From positions 1 to 41,425 of the forward strand of contig DUQW01000088.1 of NCBI GenBank assembly GCA_012837585.1: a stretch of DNA of 41,425 nt. The letters are read 5' to 3'. The DNA comes from Acholeplasmataceae bacterium (GTDB taxonomy: Bacteria; Bacillota_I; Bacilli_A; Acholeplasmatales; Acholeplasmataceae). Made by a program: the position numbers and the translations under genes. Below, piece by piece: positions 20,417 through 29,913 of this stretch. The notes beneath the pieces were generated by a model. It saw nothing but the letters and a program-made list of their open reading frames with translations, was not told the DNA's origin and did no database searches. The stretch's first letter is position 1, and each line of letters opens with the position of its first letter.

Positions 20417-20597
20417 AATGTATCACGTCCCTAACATATTATATTTTACTATATTTATATAGTATTATCAAGAAATTCCGGTTTGTAACGGTACCAAAAA
20501 GCATTATTTTCACACTAGTTTTAATAAGTGAAATTGCAGTTTGACTAATTTGTCTATTTTTTAGGCTGAAAAATAATATAATTTTCATATATAAAAA

Positions 20598-20650
20598 TAA
20601 AAAAATCTAGTATTGAATGTGAATAAACCACAAACTACAATAGATTTTTT
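20598..20650 (-). terminator. Terminator-like hairpin downstream of metK
   Basis: AAAAATCTA...TAGATTTTT outer stem with T-run. Confidence 0.65.
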
Positions 20651-20660
20651 ATATGAATAT

Positions 20661-21803
20661 TTATTTAATTAATTTTTGAAATACTTCAATACTATCTAAT
20701 TTTTCCCAGTTAAAGTCTCTTCCAAAATGTCCGTACGCAGCTGTATTTTTAAATACTGGTGCTTCAAGTTGTAATTTATCAATAAAACCTCTTGGCGATA
20801 AATCAAAGTTATCCCAAATTGCTTGTGTGATAATATTATCATCAACTAATCCAGTACCAAATGTATCGACATATAAACTTACTGGATAAGCAACTCCAAT
20901 AGCGAATCCTAATTGTATTTCGCATCTTGAAGCAATTTTTGAAGCAACAATATTTTTCGCTAAATATCTAGCAATATATGCTCCTGAACGGTCAACCTTT
21001 GATGAATCCTTACCACTCATCGCTCCGCCACCATGTTTTGCGTATCCGCCATAAGTGTCAACAATTAACTTTCTTCCTGTTAATCCAGCATCACCTTCAG
21101 GACCACCCATAACAAATCTTCCGGTAGGGTTAATATAATATTTAGTGTTTTTATCTACTAAATGCTTCGGAATAATATAATCGATTACTTCTTTTTTTAC
21201 ATCACGTCTAACATCATCAATTAAGTAATGTTCACGATGTTGAGTTGATACTACGATTGCATCAATACGATTAACTTTCCCGTTTTTATCATATTCAACT
21301 GTTACTTGAGTTTTCCCGTCTGGTCCCAAATCAGGTAAAATACCCATTTTTCTAACTTCACTTAATCTCTTAGCTAATTTATTAGCAAGAGTAATTGCAA
21401 GCGGCATATATTCTTTTGTTTCATTAGAAGCATATCCAAAAACAATCCCTTGATCACCAGCTCCTTGAAGTGCCGTTCCGTTACCGTCAACACCTAATGA
21501 TATATCAGGTGATTGTTTGTCAATTTTAACTAAAAACTCAACTTCATCCGCATCATAACCTAATGCTCGGTCTGTATATCCAATTTTTTTAATTGCTTCT
21601 TTTGCAACTTCTATATAATTTACTTCAGCTTTACTTTTAACCTCACCATAGATAAAGCAAAAATTAGTAGTAACCGAAACTTCAACTGCTACTCTTGCTT
21701 TTGGGTCTTTTGTTAAAATTGCATCCAATATGCTATCAGCAATTATATCTGATACCTTATCAGGATGTCCTTCTGTAACTGATTCACTTGAAAAATATCT
21801 CAT
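20661..21803 (-). CDS. metK: S-adenosylmethionine synthetase
   Basis: MRYFSSESVTEGHPDKVSDIIADSILDAIL, GGGAMSGKDSSKVDRSGAYIARY. Start revised from 21869 to 21803 (SD AAAGGAGAG); the upstream part of the ORF is leader RNA. Confidence 0.97.
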   Translation of the reverse strand: MRYFSSESVTEGHPDKVSDIIADSILDAILTKDPKARVAVEVSVTTNFCFIYGEVKSKAEVNYIEVAKEAIKKIGYTDRALGYDADEVEFLVKIDKQSPDISLGVDGNGTALQGAGDQGIVFGYASNETKEYMPLAITLANKLAKRLSEVRKMGILPDLGPDGKTQVTVEYDKNGKVNRIDAIVVSTQHREHYLIDDVRRDVKKEVIDYIIPKHLVDKNTKYYINPTGRFVMGGPEGDAGLTGRKLIVDTYGGYAKHGGGAMSGKDSSKVDRSGAYIARYLAKNIVASKIASRCEIQLGFAIGVAYPVSLYVDTFGTGLVDDNIITQAIWDNFDLSPRGFIDKLQLEAPVFKNTAAYGHFGRDFNWEKLDSIEVFQKLIK

Positions 21804-21841
21804 GTTTATCTCTCCTTTATAATAATTTTTAGTATTGGCAT

Positions 21842-21972
21842 AAAAAAATGACGCCAGGAAAAGCGTCAATTTATCTTTTCCTTATTGTTGGGATAACCCC
21901 CTCGTCTTAAGCACCTAATTTGATAGGTTGCTACTACCATAACGGTGACTAGCCTAGATAGTTCTTAATAAG
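21842..21972 (-). promoter_or_regulatory. metK leader riboswitch candidate (divergent SAM-I/S-box-like aptamer plus terminator)
   Basis: P1 CUUAUU (21967-21972)/AAUAAG (21881-21886) encloses three hairpins. GCAACC..(P3)..AGGUGC matches the SAM-I core. Terminator UGACGC/GCGUCA (21849-21868)+U7; antiterminator AGGAAAAG (21875-21882)/CUUUUCCU (21856-21863). Confidence 0.75.
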
Positions 21973-21979
21973 TACATGT

Positions 21980-22008
21980 ATTATATAATATTTTTTATTG
22001 TTTAACAA
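21980..22008 (-). promoter_or_regulatory. metK promoter (TTGTTA-N17-TATAAT)
   Basis: -35 at 22003-22008, -10 at 21980-21985 on the minus strand, just before the aptamer P1. Confidence 0.75.
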
Positions 22009-22018
22009 CTTATTTAAC

Positions 22019-23314
22019 TTATTTAAAATTATCGTAAATATTTGCGAATTCTTGATTAAATGAAATAAATCTTTGGAATAAATTTTGATCGAAAAACACA
22101 TTAAATTCTGTTTCAAATACTTTCATAACTGTCAAATGCGTAAGAGGTCTTTTATAAGACTCAACAGCACGCATGGTGTAATATAAATCCGCTAGTAAGA
22201 TAATTTGTGATTCTAAATCTTGTTGAACTTTATTCATATCATAAACAAATGATTGCGATAAAATTCCTTCAGTATTACTTCTTGCAATATCTTCACACTT
22301 TTGAGCAAGTTGAATTCGTTTAGAAATAGTTGCAGCAAGTTCAGTTTTTTCTCTTAAAGCATCATAACTACGAGACAGACTCTTATCAGAAATATCTTCA
22401 ATTTCAGCATGTCTTAAATGGACTAAAGCGTAATCTTTTAAATTCTCTAAATCAGTGGTTGAAAGACCATTTAATTCTCCTAAACGATGAGCTAATCTGT
22501 AGACTTGATGAGCTCTTTTTTCATTAAAGAATGCTTTAGAAGATGATAAAACAACCTTAAATAAATCTGATGAGATAGCTTGGAAGTCAGACTCAACTTC
22601 TTGACGTCTAATCTTTTCAGAAACTCTTTCTTTTTGCATATATTGCCCAATCGAAACATTGGCATATAATACGACAATGTAAATAATAAAAATAATACTT
22701 CTTAATCCAATATCAACAAACATTAACTTCATTGGCTCTCCACCCCCACTAATTAATGTAGGTGAATAGTGAGTGACAAAGAAGTGTAGAATTGTTAAGA
22801 TTGAAAATAATAATAATGCCCCATTTAACAAAGCTTTTTTGTCTTGGTAAAGCGCTACTATAGTAATTACATAAAAGAATAAAATATAAGCAAATGTCTC
22901 TAGTCCATCAACATTATGAACTTTTAAATAAAATAATGTTGCTGAGATGAATAAATAAAACACAGCGAAATACATGGCAATTTGCTGCTTTGAAAGGTCA
23001 TCTTTTTCACCTTTATTAATTAGTTTAGACATAAAGTAGTTAATAACAAATGTTAGTGGAAAAGTAGCAACTGTAACTACCCAGTTAAATGTTTTATCGG
23101 CTGGATCAGTTGAAACTATTGAGACAACTAACATTAATAAAAAGTAGAAAATGTTTGATAGTAAAATAATATTTTTAATAACAATATTTCTTCTTTTTAA
23201 GACTGCTACTTCATCGGTAATATCAATACCTTCTTCAAACCCAAAGAAACGTGAAAAAAGGGACTTGCCGAAGTTTTTTAAATTAAATTTTGCTTTCTCT
23301 TTTTTACGTTTCAA
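22019..23314 (-). CDS. Polytopic membrane protein with degenerate HD-GYP-like C-terminal domain
   Basis: About six TM helices, then HQVYRLAHRLGELNGLSTTDLENLKDYALVHLRH...ILLADLYYTMRAVESYKRPLTHLTVMKVFETEFNVFFDQNLFQRF, resembling the HD-GYP framework without HD or GYP catalytic residues. Confidence 0.6.
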   Translation of the reverse strand: MKRKKEKAKFNLKNFGKSLFSRFFGFEEGIDITDEVAVLKRRNIVIKNIILLSNIFYFLLMLVVSIVSTDPADKTFNWVVTVATFPLTFVINYFMSKLINKGEKDDLSKQQIAMYFAVFYLFISATLFYLKVHNVDGLETFAYILFFYVITIVALYQDKKALLNGALLLFSILTILHFFVTHYSPTLISGGGEPMKLMFVDIGLRSIIFIIYIVVLYANVSIGQYMQKERVSEKIRRQEVESDFQAISSDLFKVVLSSSKAFFNEKRAHQVYRLAHRLGELNGLSTTDLENLKDYALVHLRHAEIEDISDKSLSRSYDALREKTELAATISKRIQLAQKCEDIARSNTEGILSQSFVYDMNKVQQDLESQIILLADLYYTMRAVESYKRPLTHLTVMKVFETEFNVFFDQNLFQRFISFNQEFANIYDNFK

Positions 23315-23320
23315 TTGATA

Positions 23321-23890
23321 TTACTCCTCTACTTCATCAAATAATGTAAATTTTTCGTAATCTTTTACATGAGCTTCCGACTCATTAATAACTTGAGCCA
23401 CTCTTGTTGATGCGGCAGCAGCAATTGCTCCAACGATATCATCTAAGAATGTATGACAAGTGCCTTCTTCTTTTCCGTCATCATTTAATTTTCTTACAAT
23501 ACCTGGTTTATTTACGTCAATATCACCAAAGTTTGTCTGGCCAATTGTACCATATGTACCAGCAACATCAAGACCCATAACTTCGTCAACACCAAATAAC
23601 CCTAAATCATAATAAATGATATCTTGAAGTGGTTGAGGTAACATCTTCTTTTCAGCTAATACGTCAATAGCAATAGAAAGTTGTAAATAATGGAAAACAT
23701 CTCTTAAAGATAAGAGTTTTTCTACCGATTCAACACATTCTTTAAAATCAATATCTTTAGTGTATCTAGATTGTTGATTATACGTAACTGTTGCAATATC
23801 TTCAACTGTTACTCCTCTTTCTTTTAATGCTTTAATGTTCATTTCAAGCATTTCATCTCTTGTAAAAACTATTCTTGGTTTTTTACTCAT
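23321..23890 (-). CDS. pgpA: Phosphatidylglycerophosphatase A-like (YutG/PgpA family)
   Basis: GVTVEDIATVTYNQQSRYTKDI...GLFGVDEVMGLDVAGTYGTIGQTNFGDIDVNKPGIV...FLDDIVGAIAAAASTRVA. Confidence 0.85.
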   Translation of the reverse strand: MSKKPRIVFTRDEMLEMNIKALKERGVTVEDIATVTYNQQSRYTKDIDFKECVESVEKLLSLRDVFHYLQLSIAIDVLAEKKMLPQPLQDIIYYDLGLFGVDEVMGLDVAGTYGTIGQTNFGDIDVNKPGIVRKLNDDGKEEGTCHTFLDDIVGAIAAAASTRVAQVINESEAHVKDYEKFTLFDEVEE

Positions 23891-24810
23891 AGTAATACTT
23901 CCTTTCCGAGTTTATCGTATAGTTTTAATATAGTTTGACCGTTTAGAAAATCCTTAGTTAGCATTGCTCTTTTACCTGCAGGTTGTAACTTTAAGATTTC
24001 TAAATCATAATCCGCTGTTGAAATTAACAATTTTTTATCTAAATTAGTAACAACTCCTGGAGTGCCATTACTTATTATATCACTTTTTCTAGCTTCATAT
24101 ATCTTTAATATATGATCACCGATATAAGTAATAGCTCCTGGTTCATCTTGCATCGCTCTAATATGGGCTTCAATTACACTTGACTTTTGATTCCAATTAA
24201 TAATTTGATCATCAAAAGTAATATTATAAGCAAATGTTGCTTTTGATTCATCTTGCGAAACTGGTGGATATTTTTTTGGATTATTTAAATATTCTAAGAT
24301 CATCTCTGAGCCTAAAATACTTAATTTCTTAGTAAGAGATGTCGTTGTATCAACATCTTTAATTGGAATACTTTCTTGGTAATAAACATCACCACTATCC
24401 ATCTTATACTCCATTTTCATAATTGAAATACCTGTTTCTTTATCTAAATTCATAATACTTTTTTGAATTGGAGCACCACCACGATATAGTGGTAACAGTG
24501 ATGCATGAATATTAATTGAGTGAACATTATCAATTAAACCCCTAGGTAAGATTTGACCATATGCTGCAGTCACAATATAATCAGGTTTTAAATCAATAAT
24601 TTTTTGAAAATCATTACGAATTTTAATTGGTTGAAACACTTCAATTCCATGCTCTATGGCAACATCTTTAACTGGAGAAGCTGTTAAAACTCTTTTTCTA
24701 CCAACCGGTTTATCAGGTTGAGTAACAACTAATATTACCTCATAATGTTTAATTAAGTTTTTTAAGATTGGAACAGAAAAATCTGGTGTTCCCATAAACA
24801 CAATTCTCAT
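23887..24810 (-). CDS. fmt: Methionyl-tRNA formyltransferase
   Basis: MRIVFMGTPDFSVPIL, INIHASLLPLYRGGAPIQ. Confidence 0.96.
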   Translation of the reverse strand: MRIVFMGTPDFSVPILKNLIKHYEVILVVTQPDKPVGRKRVLTASPVKDVAIEHGIEVFQPIKIRNDFQKIIDLKPDYIVTAAYGQILPRGLIDNVHSINIHASLLPLYRGGAPIQKSIMNLDKETGISIMKMEYKMDSGDVYYQESIPIKDVDTTTSLTKKLSILGSEMILEYLNNPKKYPPVSQDESKATFAYNITFDDQIINWNQKSSVIEAHIRAMQDEPGAITYIGDHILKIYEARKSDIISNGTPGVVTNLDKKLLISTADYDLEILKLQPAGKRAMLTKDFLNGQTILKLYDKLGKEVLL

Positions 24811-24819
24811 ATTATACCT

Positions 24820-27126
24820 CTATTCTAAATCGATAAATGGCGTATATATAATACGGATTTTATCATTGTTATATTCTTTTAATATTTTAATGATTTGATT
24901 AACATCATTATCTTCATGTTTTATTGTAAGTTTAAAACGATAATCTTCGCCCCGTTTTAAAATGAAAGCTTGACTTGGTCCCAAGACTTTATGATTATTT
25001 TCCTCTAAACTCTCTTTAATAATATAAGCTTCTTGATAAGTTTTCAAATATCCTAAACCAGAAATAATAACCTGGCTCATCTTAACATATGGAGGATAGT
25101 TAGCAATTTTTCTTGCAGCAAGAGCTTTGTTATAAAAATACATGTAATCTTTTTCTAATGTATTAATAGCGTAGTGTGATAAGTTATACCCTTGAATAAT
25201 CGCTTTACCAGGCTTATGTCTTCCTGAACGACCAATTAATTGTTTTAGGAGAATATATGTTTTTTCATCAGCATTATAATAAGATAAATTTAAATTTTCA
25301 TCCGCTAAAATTACGGCAGAAAGTGTAACGTCAGGAAAATCAAAACCTTTGGCGATCATTTGAGTACCAACTAAAATATCTCCATCTTTTGATAAAAATT
25401 GATACCATATTTCTTCATTTGAGCCTTTCTTTTTTGTAGTTGTCGTATCAAGTTTTAAAATTTTAGCTTTAGGAAAATACTTACGTAATTCATAAATTAC
25501 TTGTTCAATCGCAATTCCCCTTGGAGCCAGTTCTTTACTTAAGCAATTCGGACACTCATTTTTATATGGTTCGTGATATCCGCAATAGTGACATTTTAAT
25601 TCACTATCTTCATGATAATAAGTTAGTGATACTCCGCAACTTGGACAAGTTGGAACATATCCACAAACCCTGCACATGACAAACGGTGCATATCCTAAGC
25701 GATTAATTAAAATCATAGCTTGTTCATTATTATTTAAAGTGGTAGTAAGTTCTTCTAATAATTTTCGAGATAAAATAGAAGTGTTTCCTTCCTTTAATTC
25801 ATTCTTTAAGTTAACAAACGTTACTTCTGGCATCAAGTCTATTACTGCTCTTTTTGGTAATTCTAGTAATTTGATTTGATTATTTTGTGCTTGATACATC
25901 GTTTCAACCTTTGGAGTGGCTGATGCATATACTAACGGACAATTATGATATTTACTTCTAATTTTAGCTAAATCTTTAGTCTCATAGATAACTGTTTCAG
26001 TTTGAGTATAACTTTCATCCTGTTCTTCATCTAAAACGATAATTCCAATATTATCAAGTGGTGCAAAAATTGCACTTCTAGTTCCTAAAACTATATTTGC
26101 TTCTCCATCATATATTTTTTGATATTCATCATGTTTTACACCTAATGATAACATCGAGTGAAGAATTGCAACATCTTGAAATTTTGATTTTAATCTTTTT
26201 GCCACTTGAGCAATCATATTAATTTCAGGAACTAAGATCAAAGCGGTCTTACCATTTTTAATAACTTCTTCTATAACTTTAAGATAAACTTCGGTTTTCC
26301 CACTTCCAGTTACACCATATAGTAAATATTCTTTATTAGTGTTAAAACCACTAACTATTTCATTATAAGCTTTTTTTTGATCATTATTTAATAATATATC
26401 TTTATCATTTAAATCAAACTTGTGAGTTACTTCTCGTTTAATAGTAACATCAACACGATAAATTACTTCATTTTTCTCTAAAGTATTTAAAACTGAAGCG
26501 GTAGTAATTTCTAGTAAATCACTTCTTAAAATAGTGTTTTGATAAAAAAATTGTTCAACAATATGCAAATAATTATTAATCCTTTGGTAATTATGATTAT
26601 GATTATATTCGTATCCAATTACTACTTTTGGATTTACTCTTGGTTTAATTGTAGTGATTAATTTAATTAAGTTACTTTTTTCGAATCTCTTAAGTTTAGA
26701 TAAATATTTGTAATCACTCTTACTTAATAACCACTCACCAATACGATTAAAGTTTTGAATTATTTCATCATCAAAAGATTTTAATAATACGGCTTTCTTT
26801 TGGTAATCATGCATAAATTCAGTTGGTGTAATAGCTTCTAAAATAGCGCTCTTAAGCGATGTTGTATGATTAATTAAGTAATCATATATCAAAAACATTT
26901 CATCACTTATAATCGGTTCAATATCAACAACTTCTAAAATAGGTTTAGTAGCTATTTTACTTTCTGTTAAAATATCTACAATATAACCTAATCTTTCCAT
27001 ATTACCAAAAGGGACAACTACTCGTTTGCCAATTTCAATAAATTCAATTAATTCTTCTGGAACAATGTAGTCATATTTTTGGTCTAGTTCTTTAATTTTT
27101 AAGTCAATAATAACACTTACAAACAA
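24820..27126 (-). CDS. priA: Primosomal protein N' (replication restart helicase PriA)
   Basis: LLYGVTGSGKTEVYLK, LDEEQDESYTQ, zinc cysteines CRVCGYVPTCPSCGVSLTYY...CHYCGY, GTQMIAKGFDFPDV. TTG start at 27126. Confidence 0.95.
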   Translation of the reverse strand: MFVSVIIDLKIKELDQKYDYIVPEELIEFIEIGKRVVVPFGNMERLGYIVDILTESKIATKPILEVVDIEPIISDEMFLIYDYLINHTTSLKSAILEAITPTEFMHDYQKKAVLLKSFDDEIIQNFNRIGEWLLSKSDYKYLSKLKRFEKSNLIKLITTIKPRVNPKVVIGYEYNHNHNYQRINNYLHIVEQFFYQNTILRSDLLEITTASVLNTLEKNEVIYRVDVTIKREVTHKFDLNDKDILLNNDQKKAYNEIVSGFNTNKEYLLYGVTGSGKTEVYLKVIEEVIKNGKTALILVPEINMIAQVAKRLKSKFQDVAILHSMLSLGVKHDEYQKIYDGEANIVLGTRSAIFAPLDNIGIIVLDEEQDESYTQTETVIYETKDLAKIRSKYHNCPLVYASATPKVETMYQAQNNQIKLLELPKRAVIDLMPEVTFVNLKNELKEGNTSILSRKLLEELTTTLNNNEQAMILINRLGYAPFVMCRVCGYVPTCPSCGVSLTYYHEDSELKCHYCGYHEPYKNECPNCLSKELAPRGIAIEQVIYELRKYFPKAKILKLDTTTTKKKGSNEEIWYQFLSKDGDILVGTQMIAKGFDFPDVTLSAVILADENLNLSYYNADEKTYILLKQLIGRSGRHKPGKAIIQGYNLSHYAINTLEKDYMYFYNKALAARKIANYPPYVKMSQVIISGLGYLKTYQEAYIIKESLEENNHKVLGPSQAFILKRGEDYRFKLTIKHEDNDVNQIIKILKEYNNDKIRIIYTPFIDLE

Positions 27127-27193
27127 AGAAAATCACCACTTATATTTTACCATTTTTAACATCTATTTACCATATGTAAATAGTTATTAAAAA

Positions 27194-27220
27194 ACCTTCA
27201 TACAAAATTAGTATGAAGGT
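27194..27220 (-). terminator. rbfA operon terminator
   Basis: Perfect 10-bp stem ACCTTCATAC/GTATGAAGGT, 7-nt loop, T-run on the minus strand. Confidence 0.88.
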
Positions 27221-27227
27221 ATATAAT

Positions 27228-27578
27228 TTAATCTTTTTTTAACTCTGCTAAAATCTTTTCAATATGATTACCGTAAGCTAATGCTTGGTCAAACTTGTAA
27301 ATTAACTCAGGTATCTTTCTAGTATTTCTAATTTTTTCAGCTAATTTCATACGGATTAAACCATTATTTTTCTCTAATAGTTTTTTAGCTTTATCTAATA
27401 CTTCTTCGTCATCCGATAAAATCGTGTAGTAAACAGTTGCAAAAGAATGATCTCTTGTAACTCTTACTTCAGTAACATTAATATATCCAACTTGTAAGTC
27501 TTTAATTTCATTATTAATAATGATTGCTACTTCACGTTGGATTAAACTTGCAAGTCTTTCAGTTGAAATTTTTGCCAT
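27228..27578 (-). CDS. rbfA: Ribosome-binding factor A
   Basis: IQREVAIIINNEIKDLQVGYINVTEVRVTRDHSFATVYYTIL...RKIPELIYKFD. Confidence 0.95.
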   Translation of the reverse strand: MAKISTERLASLIQREVAIIINNEIKDLQVGYINVTEVRVTRDHSFATVYYTILSDDEEVLDKAKKLLEKNNGLIRMKLAEKIRNTRKIPELIYKFDQALAYGNHIEKILAELKKD

Positions 27579-27579
27579 A

Positions 27580-29364
27580 TTATTCCACCTCTTTCATTTT
27601 TGAAGCTTCAATAATATCTCCTACTTTAATATCATTGTAGTTTTGAATTCCAATACCACATTCATAACCAGCTCTAACTGATCTAGCATCATCTTTAAAT
27701 CTCTTTAATGATGATAACTTACCTTCATAAACAACGATTGAATCTCTAATCACTCTTACTAATGAATCACGTTCAATCACTCCATCAGTTACGTAACAAC
27801 CAGCGATTGTACCAATCTTTGAGATCTTAAATATATTTCTTACTTCGGCTTGACCAATAATTTGTTCTTCCATTTCAGGTTCTAACATACCTTCTAAAGC
27901 CGCAATAATATCTTCTTGAACTTTATAAATTACACTATATAGTCTAATTTCAATTCCTTTTTCTTCAGCTAACGCTCTAACTGCGGCTGTGGGTCTTACG
28001 TTAAACCCAATTACAATCGCGTTACTTGCTTCTGCAAGAATAATATCATTTTCAGTAATCGCTCCAACGTTTGAACGAATAATATTACAATGGAATCCTT
28101 CAATATCAATTTTTTCAAGTAGTCCGGTTAAAGCTTCAGTTGAACCTTGTACGTCAGCTTTAATAATTAAGTTTAATTCCTTTTCAGCCGCTTCCATATC
28201 GCCAAATAATGAATCAAGGGTTCGTCTTTTACCTTTTAATTGATTTTCTCTTTCACGGTATGCTCTTTCTTCTGCGATTTGTCTAGCGGTTCTTTCATCT
28301 GGAAATACCATTAACATATCTCCAGCCATTGGCACATCATTTAAACCAGTAATTTCAACTGGTTGGCTAGGTTTAGCTTGTTTTTGTTGTCTTCCTAAAT
28401 CATCATGAATCGTTCTAATACGGCCAAATGTTGTACCAATAACAAAGTTATCTCCAACTTTTAATGTTCCTTGTTCAATAATAATAGTTGCAACTGGACC
28501 ACGTCCGCGATCAAGTCTTGATTCAATTACTGTACCAATAGCAAGTCTATTTGGATTAGCTTTTAGTTCAGCAATTTCAGCAACTAATTCAACAACATCT
28601 AATAAATCATCAATACCTTGATTTTTTAGTGCTGATACATTTACAAACGGAACATCTCCGCCCCAAACTTCAGCTAAAACTCCACGTTCTGATAATGCAG
28701 TCATAACACGTTCAGGGTTAGCTGTTGGTTTATCAATTTTATTAACTGCAACAATTAGTGGAACCTTTGCCGCTTTTGCATGGTCAATTGCCTCAATAGT
28801 TTGTGGCATAACTCCGTCATCAGCTGCAACAACTAAAATAACGATATCTGTAACTTTTGCACCACGAGCGCGCATTTCAGTAAATGCAGCGTGTCCTGGA
28901 GTGTCAATAAATGTAATTACAGAACCTTTTCTTTTAACTTGATAAGCACCAATATGTTGAGTAATTCCACCAGCTTCGCCTTGAGCGACTCTAGTTTTTC
29001 TAATCGTATCAAGTAAAGTTGTTTTTCCGTGGTCAACGTGACCCATTACTGTAACAATTGCTGGACGAGAAACTAAATCTTTTGGATCTTCTTTAATTTC
29101 AATTTCGTCATAACGAGTTAAATCAGTAATTTTTTCAACTTCAAAAGTGTAGCCGTAATCATCTACAATTAACTCGACTACATCACGTTCTAAAACTTGG
29201 TTAACATTACTCATAATACCTAAGTTAATTAATTTCTTAATTAATGCTGCAGATGAAATGTCTAAGCCTTCAGCAACCTCAGATAATTTCATGTTATCTT
29301 TATAAATGAACTTTTTCTCTTTTGGTTGAGATTTGTTTACTCTTTTTGTATTTTTCTTTTGCAT
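27580..29364 (-). CDS. infB: Translation initiation factor IF-2 (short N-terminus)
   Basis: [50 protein letters not shown]. Confidence 0.97.
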   Translation of the reverse strand: MQKKNTKRVNKSQPKEKKFIYKDNMKLSEVAEGLDISSAALIKKLINLGIMSNVNQVLERDVVELIVDDYGYTFEVEKITDLTRYDEIEIKEDPKDLVSRPAIVTVMGHVDHGKTTLLDTIRKTRVAQGEAGGITQHIGAYQVKRKGSVITFIDTPGHAAFTEMRARGAKVTDIVILVVAADDGVMPQTIEAIDHAKAAKVPLIVAVNKIDKPTANPERVMTALSERGVLAEVWGGDVPFVNVSALKNQGIDDLLDVVELVAEIAELKANPNRLAIGTVIESRLDRGRGPVATIIIEQGTLKVGDNFVIGTTFGRIRTIHDDLGRQQKQAKPSQPVEITGLNDVPMAGDMLMVFPDERTARQIAEERAYRERENQLKGKRRTLDSLFGDMEAAEKELNLIIKADVQGSTEALTGLLEKIDIEGFHCNIIRSNVGAITENDIILAEASNAIVIGFNVRPTAAVRALAEEKGIEIRLYSVIYKVQEDIIAALEGMLEPEMEEQIIGQAEVRNIFKISKIGTIAGCYVTDGVIERDSLVRVIRDSIVVYEGKLSSLKRFKDDARSVRAGYECGIGIQNYNDIKVGDIIEASKMKEVE

Positions 29365-29368
29365 AATA

Positions 29369-29656
29369 TCACATGCCTTTCTTACTAACTAACAGATTAG
29401 CAAAACCTTCATCGGTTATTCCGCAAACTTTAACATTCATTTTACCAATTGATTGGTTTAATAAATAGTCATCTATTTCTAAAATATTAACTCCGTAATA
29501 GTTTGCTTTATCTGTTATCTTCTTTTTAGTGTTTTTTGATGCATCGCTAGATACTAACACTAAATATACCTCTTGCTTTTGTAAGCCATTAATAACTAAA
29601 TCAGTTCCAGTTGTTAATTTTCGAGCTCTTTGGATTAAACCTAATACGCCCCTCAT
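29369..29656 (-). CDS. ylxQ: L7Ae/YlxQ-family ribosomal protein-like RNA-binding protein
   Basis: Short protein LGLIQRARKLTTGTDLVINGLQKQEVYLVLVSSDASKNTKKKI; conserved position between ylxR and infB. Confidence 0.88.
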   Translation of the reverse strand: MRGVLGLIQRARKLTTGTDLVINGLQKQEVYLVLVSSDASKNTKKKITDKANYYGVNILEIDDYLLNQSIGKMNVKVCGITDEGFANLLVSKKGM

Positions 29657-29913
29657 TTTATCAACCCCAATAATTCTTCATAAATAGAATCAGGAATATT
29701 AGCTTCTAATTTTTTATCTAAAATTTTCGTTTTTTTAGCTTTTAGAATAATTTCACGATCTAAAGTTAAATAAGCGCCTCTTCCTGGAGCTTTACCAATT
29801 AAATCAATCGAGATATTTTTTTCTTTATCTCTTACGATTCTAATTAATTCTTCTTTTGGTCGTGCTTCTCTAGAAACTACACAAGTTCTTATTGGAACCT
29901 TTTTTACTTTCAT
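29653..29913 (-). CDS. ylxR: YlxR family protein (RNase P modulator RnpM family)
   Basis: VPIRTCVVSREARPKEELIRIVRD...GKAPGRGAYLT; located between nusA and ylxQ. Confidence 0.92.
   Translation of the reverse strand: MKVKKVPIRTCVVSREARPKEELIRIVRDKEKNISIDLIGKAPGRGAYLTLDREIILKAKKTKILDKKLEANIPDSIYEELLGLIK

Noticed and set aside
21804-21869. N-terminal extension of metK in the ORF track (MTLFLASFFYANTKNYYKGEIN)
   Set aside because: It overlaps the terminator hairpin and U-tract of the leader; the good SD and the conserved MRYFSSESVTEGHPDK start are at 21803.
27989-28243. 84-aa plus-strand ORF inside infB
   Set aside because: Antisense to a highly conserved gene, no SD or promoter.
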